NCBI GenBank assembly: GCA_026874595.1
Contig: CM049319.1
Span: 1,929,501 to 1,993,500, forward strand
Source of the DNA: Sipunculus nudus
Lineage: Eukaryota; Annelida; Sipuncula; Golfingiida; Sipunculidae
Length of the DNA stretch: 64,000 nt
Direction: 5' to 3'
In this document: one piece after another, positions 58,553-64,000 of the stretch
Numbering within the stretch: the first letter of the stretch is position 1
Layout of the letters: the number at the start of each line of letters is the position of its first letter
Notes under the pieces: generated by a model
What the model was told of the DNA's origin: nothing
Databases searched by the model: none
Seen by the model: the letters and a program-made list of their open reading frames with translations, nothing else
Made by a program: the position numbers and the translations under genes

Positions 58553-61500
58553 CTGTAAATACAATATAATTTATCAGCATTGACCATACAATTATTATTT
58601 ATATACGATGTGGAATTAATTTTTTAAAACCTAAGAATTATCAAAGGCTACTGGAACAGCGACTTATTCATGAACACGATAAAACGAACCACAATCAATA
58701 ATCGGTGTAATTTTCAGTTAATCACTGAACCAAGTTGTAATGGGTGAATGATTATTGACCACATATGTCCACAGTAAGAATCATACGCACAGGAGCAAAT
58801 ATGATTCAAACAGCAGGTTACTTTGAACAGGGAAAAGTTTTTATCAGAAAAGAAATCACAAATTTGTTCCATAACCCACAATATGTAAAAGAAATCCTCA
58901 TTTATTCCATGTTTCATTCAAAATGTACCTTAAAATTTTCTGTCAATCAAAACTGGATACCTGGGAACACAGATATGGTTATTTACGGTAATTACCGCTT
59001 TTGCTTATTTGCACCACCTTTGGATTATTCAGTCGAATTATGTATCTCCTGTTTCGATTAAAATTAAGCTTGAATCATATTTACCTCAGTGCAGTAAATG
59101 AACTTTTACTCGCGTTAGAAATCGAATAAAGTGCCTGAGGATATACAAATTGAAAGGATTGATCCAGTATGGATGTCTCATTCAAACATCGGTTCACTGA
59201 ATTGGATGAAGAAGAATCGTTCTAAAATTAAAAAAGTAGTCATTTCATGAAAAGTGAACCTTGACTGACTATAGAATTTTGATCACGAAATCTTGAAAAA
59301 ATTTCAGCTTCGATCAGAAAATCGATTTGGAGAACCCGTTACCCACAGCTGTGTACGAAGTATGAACAAACATGTCCTTTAGGTGCTCGTAACATACGTG
59401 ATGACAAAGGCTTTCTGAAAAGCTATTCTATTGAGTACAGAGACTAGATTCAAATACTCAACAACTAACAAACTTCGGACAACCAACTCATACTAGTATT
59501 GAAAGAGCACTAGTCAGACCTGTCCGTCTTTTATTTTTTTATAGATAATTTATATATTTTCATAAATATTTTAAAGTAGCTTTTATGCAATGACACACAA
59601 TTTCTAAAATATTCTCAATTACCTTCCCTTTCATTGGTAGAGGGATTTTAATCATATGCTGTGCCACACAAAAAATTACGAAATATTAAATACTGAATTT
59701 ACAGAATCATGTGTGCCGTATTGATAATATTCATATCCTAATATAGTTTCTTCAAATCTTAATAAAACTTCAGTTCCGTCACTGAAAACAAGAGGCACGC
59801 CTAGTTTGAAGCACGATACAAATAAAGGCCTATACTGAGAGGCAAAGGATATATCATTTTTAACCTTACATGAACTTTTAAGTTGTATCAACTAAATCAA
59901 CTAAATATTACCATGAACAAAATTTGAGCAAAACAAGAAATAATTGTATTCCAAAGCAATTTTCTCTACAGGTTATCAGTTTAAATATTAAGCATATAGG
60001 AATATTACCAACCGTGCTCACTATAATGAATTGTATTAAATTTAATTCCCTTACCGTAAAAATTACACAATTCTGACCTTTATTCCTAAACACACTCAAT
60101 TAAAAAATAAAGTCCCAGTTGTTTTGACGGGAGGCAGATATAGATTGAGAAGAAATACATAGGAATTTCCATGCAAATTGATGCAAAGCCTTTGCTGTAG
60201 TCGGCCACTGATGTGTATAAAACAGTGACAAGAAAGCAGCACAGAAAGGTTATAGGTGTAGAAATGACCACCAAGTGGCGAGGACAAGGTAAAGAGCAGA
60301 TCGATGCACGGAGCGGCCTCGTCATCATTCTTCAAATTTGCTTGTCCTAAAAACGGAACACTGATGTGTTTATATATCTGCTGTTGTTAGCACTGGTAAA
60401 AGCCAGGAGCGAGTATAGAATCCGGCCTACACTGACGAGGTTATGGTTGTTTACGGATTGACGTAATGATGTTTAGGATTCATGTAATAGAGAAATAAGA
60501 GGCAATGTCGATGTAATATCATCAGGCATGTCATGGCTCATGCTGATTTCTACTAATATGGATCGGTCCAGTCAGTTTAGACCCATCTTGAAATTTAGGC
60601 CGGATTCTATACACGAGCCAAGACGCATATCATATATTGACAATAGGCAGTAACCATGGTCACATATTAGCAGACAGAGGCTGGTGCAGGAATGACGTGT
60701 ATATATATAGGCCCCCTAATTCTGATTTCTGCCGATGTCATATCAGCTGTGGGAAAATGAAAGAGACCGTGAGTAACTGTGTGTGTACTATGTGTGTACA
60801 CAGGATCAACCTACCTGAAAATGTCTGTAAGCCTCTGTAGCGGCAGTAACAGTAAAACAGTGCTGACGGGCCTAAACAGACTGACGTCGGCAGCCTCTCT
60901 CACACTCTGTCTGCTTTAGCCCGGGCCCGCGATCCGAATACATTAATAAATTTATGGTAATCAGCGGGAGCGAAGACGAGATGATGATAAGAGTCACGGG
61001 GTTATGTCATTGTCAGGTTCTGTGTGGATTTGCTCGTTGCTGAATCATAGAGGATTTTTGTGCCTAAAAAGCCCTAATTAATGTTCTAACCACTGTGATG
61101 GGTACATAGGAGACAACTCATATGCTTAGTTTTCACATGTGCCATGATAAAAGTAAAATCGACCTGACAGTGTGTATAATATGTAATGATAGAATAGATT
61201 CTTTTTTCAAAGGTATTAAAGATTTTAAGTTGAGTTAAAAGTATAATATATGTAATCATTAATTATGATTGTTTTATACGTAAACATATCACCGGTAAAA
61301 CACTCACCTTGATTGTTAATGATGAATAAGATAATATCGTTCATCCAATATCGATCTGTAACGGGTCGATCTTAAACTCGTCTGGTTTATTTCTTGAGTT
61401 CTCCCTCAGGGATTTGCCTAATTTCTTCGCTCATTCCAGGCCATAGTTCCCCCTTCATATTTAGTGTTGTTTTACATAACAATAGAGCAGATAAGAGCGG

Positions 61501-63260
61501 GAAATCTTGTCGTAGAGACGGTATTATTATTCCGGTATTATTTTTTTTGGTATTTTTAACACCTTTATAACTCTGGTCCCTTTATAGTCTCTAAATATAT
61601 GCTTTAACGTAAATCTTAACATTGACTCAGTTTTACTCTCGAGCTTAAACGTAACTTTTACTGTCTTCGCATTACTCTCTGTAACCCCACTTCACGTCTG
61701 ACCTCGTGCATAAAATACACGCATGCGAGTGTTTTCTGAATATATTTGTTTATTATAAATATGTTAATATGGGATATCTCCGTATGTCTTTATGTATGTA
61801 AAACGTGTATAAACGGCATTCAGCTCTTACTGTTGGTTGTGGCAGCACGCCATTCAACTAATTTGTCTCTGTTGTTGTTTTATTAAACGTTTGCACCACC
61901 GCTTGACGTCACTTTGTCTTAGAGAGCCCAACATCTCCCTGAAAACATATTTACGACCCCGATACAGATATATAATACAGGATATCAGTGTGGCGTTGTC
62001 AGCATGACAATTATTGACTATGATAAAGCATGAAATCATAATCCGCAAAACGTTAATTTTGGAAAGAAAGTATTCCCTAACAAACACCTATATGCACTAA
62101 CTTATCATATCCGCTCATTATTTTGACAAATAAAGACCGGTTTAGTTTCATCCAAAATATGACAGGTGCTCCTTCAATATAACGAATGCCGGTTATACTA
62201 GTTTCATATCAGTAGATAAAAATACAACACCCCCATAGTCATATAACATTTTGTTCCATATGGTATAGGAATAACACACCTAAAGATAATTGGTGTATTA
62301 ATAACCAATAATTAAGGCAATGGATACGTTTATTTAAACCTTTTCTTCCCACATATTTTTTATTAGTAGAACATAATTGTATTTGATGCTTTAGGCACAT
62401 CGTAAAGTTGCCTCATATCGACCCTCTGGCATTACGACCAGAGTAGGTCTGAAGAACGTATTATAAAGGCTTATGAAGATGCAAATATTTACGTCATTTC
62501 TGACAACACTTCATGGCCTACAGGTACACTGTCAATTAACATAAACCAGACCAATCGTTAGCATTTTTTGTGTACTTTCTAATTATACCAAAAATGGGCG
62601 AGAGAAGTTCCGTTTTAACCCAGCACATTTGTAAACTACTCGGCATGTTTGTTGAGTTAATGACCGCATGAACACAAGCATGGATCGCAGGGGTTACAGG
62701 CCACAGGCAGCTTGCAGGCGATACAGGAAATGACCCATGTCCATGGAGACGGAGTTTCAGTTTGGGTTGTGAGCTAACATGTATGCTATTGTGGTGATTC
62801 ATCATTCTTAGCATAATATTGTGATTATGGCCCATTTAACACAATATGAATGCAACCTAATGCAAGAACACTGCGATACATTCCTCGATATTACTTGTAT
62901 CACGACTCGAGTAGGCTTACCAGCCCAAATATCCGATTGCCTACTGAGTCGGGTTGTCACGGCTACCCCCCTTAAAGGGTCTCAGGCCTTGATTCAGAGT
63001 AACCTGTTTCTGTCTTGATACGCAGTTGTTATTGTCAACAGATGGCGCTGCTTTAGCCCCTTAAAAAAATAAGTTCAATTATCTCTTGATTTATGGGAAA
63101 ATGACCCCGCTTAGGACATACACTGTACACCATTCCTGACAATTAAAGACCATAACATGCATACCCGAGGCATGACCGTGCACAGAGGTGTTCCGTGACA
63201 AAGGTTCGACAACTGTGAATCAACAACTGAATCGGAAAGGATAAGAGTAAGTATCAGAAT
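58553..63260. other. Intergenic, no gene seen
   Basis: The 5' untranslated exon(s) and promoter of acyltransferase copy 2 should lie in this stretch, but none could be placed. The frames present (up to 99 codons) show no domain character or splice context. No transposon terminus recognised. Confidence 0.4.
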
Positions 63261-63282
63261 GCCATGAGAACTAATGAAAAAA

Positions 63283-63422
63283 AAATAAAAAAAGGTCCCA
63301 ATGTCGGAAAAGAGGGGAGGGGGGGGGGGGGGGGGGTCCAAGCCGCAAAATTTAGTCTTAAACCCTTAAAAAAGGGGGTTCGGACCCCATGGACCCCCCC
63401 CCCCCCCCTTGGATCCGCTTCT
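63283..63422. repeat. GGATCCGC poly-G element, truncated copy
   Basis: Shares AAAAAAAGGTCC, a GGAAAAGAGG-like block, TTTAGTCTTAAACCCTTAAAA, GGACCCC and GGATCCGC with 51640-51861. An 18-G run (63319-63336) and a 15-C run (63394-63408) are separated by about 57 bases and could pair as a hairpin. The left terminus is missing or diverged. Confidence 0.55.
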
Positions 63423-63425
63423 GGA

Positions 63426-64000
63426 CTTATTCGACATTCTTGGAACCATGAATTTCAGGTGTAACCGGTCCAACAGGAGCCTAAGGATAAAAGATGGATA
63501 AATACTTAAAATAAATAATGATGGAGTCACCTGACCTACATAAATTCCCTTGGAACTCTCCACGCACAGCTGACTGCTTTATGGTTCGCTGTTTGATAAA
63601 ATAAGTGTCAGAATGTATGATTTTCTGTTCAGAAAAAGTGATTAATTTCGTCACACTTTTGTCAATATTATCCTACCGAGTAGGACGGTATGACGCAGTC
63701 TCCTGACCATTACCACCGCAAACCTGATGGCGTCACAAGGTAGGTTAATAATACATGCATGACCACTTGTACGGATGCGGTGTGGGAACGGATGAGATAC
63801 GTTTGTGTCTGTGTGCGTGTCCAGTTATAGGTCTGTCATTGCTGCTTAAGGTATTTTACATCTTCAAAACAGCAAACAGCACATCTAGATTTCAAATGAT
63901 CTACTATCAGGAACAGGTTGTTGCAGTTGCTTCTGCTTACATAAAGATGAAAATGAGAAAAAAAATATTAAACTAAAAACACCGGTGATAGATGCATGAC
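63426..64000. other. Intergenic, no gene seen
   Basis: The last 575 bases carry a 73-codon plus-strand frame without recognisable features and nothing else I can support. Confidence 0.4.

Noticed and set aside
58549-58587. Upstream Met start giving a 500-residue copy 2
   Set aside because: The extra residues lie before an acceptor (ATTTACAG) and do not align with copy 1.

Overview
The window is AT-rich animal genomic DNA. It has spliced genes with GT-AG introns, long introns and intergenic stretches, abundant microsatellites and minisatellites, long poly-G/poly-C runs, and many short non-autonomous transposon-like elements. The gene content (an invertebrate transgelin/MP20-type calponin-family gene, a prominin and a pair of CAT-fold acyltransferases) and the repeat style suggest a lophotrochozoan, most likely a bivalve mollusc. 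I cannot fix the species from sequence alone.

Layout. 1-19038 has no gene I can support. It holds a (TA)n tract, a 35-bp minisatellite, a TTAA-flanked MITE (6500-6996), a hAT-like element with an 8-bp target-site duplication (10099-11585), an inverted repeat (11924-12262) and two further dispersed repeats. 19055-28697 (+) is a five-exon transgelin-like muscle gene with two alternative last exons, each encoding its own calponin-like repeat, so it should make two 193-residue proteins sharing the same CH domain. Its introns contain a 15-copy 34-bp minisatellite, a 47-bp minisatellite made from the end of exon 2 plus its splice donor, and a degenerate array carrying DR1-like nuclear-receptor half-site pairs.

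28700-36900 is intergenic with repeats, including a pair of inverted dispersed repeats with poly-G cores. 36931-39198 (+) is a prominin (CD133 family) encoded in one uninterrupted 755-codon exon. A good splice donor lies 13 bases after its stop, and a matching acceptor may lie at 43583. A candidate solo LTR (40303-41140) would sit in that 3'-UTR intron. 43880-45923 is a 2-kb TTAA-flanked element with long terminal inverted repeats. 46724-47660 is a repeat element whose ~155-bp subunits carry estrogen-response-element-like palindromes. 50153-50612 is a second TTAA-flanked MITE.

52985-54451 (+) and 57085-58548 (-) are two paralogous acyltransferases, about 72% identical by hand count, in tail-to-tail orientation. 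Each has its whole coding sequence in one exon that begins just downstream of an intron acceptor. 58553-64000 has no supported gene, only a poly-G/poly-C repeat near its end.

The genes look unrelated in function: an actin-binding muscle protein, a membrane-protrusion pentaspan protein, and a duplicated pair of probable CoA-dependent acyltransferases. There is no operon or coordinated system here. The most interesting signals are the alternative calponin-repeat exons, the exon-derived minisatellite, the single-exon prominin with a possible extended C terminus, and repeats that disperse transcription-factor-like palindromes.
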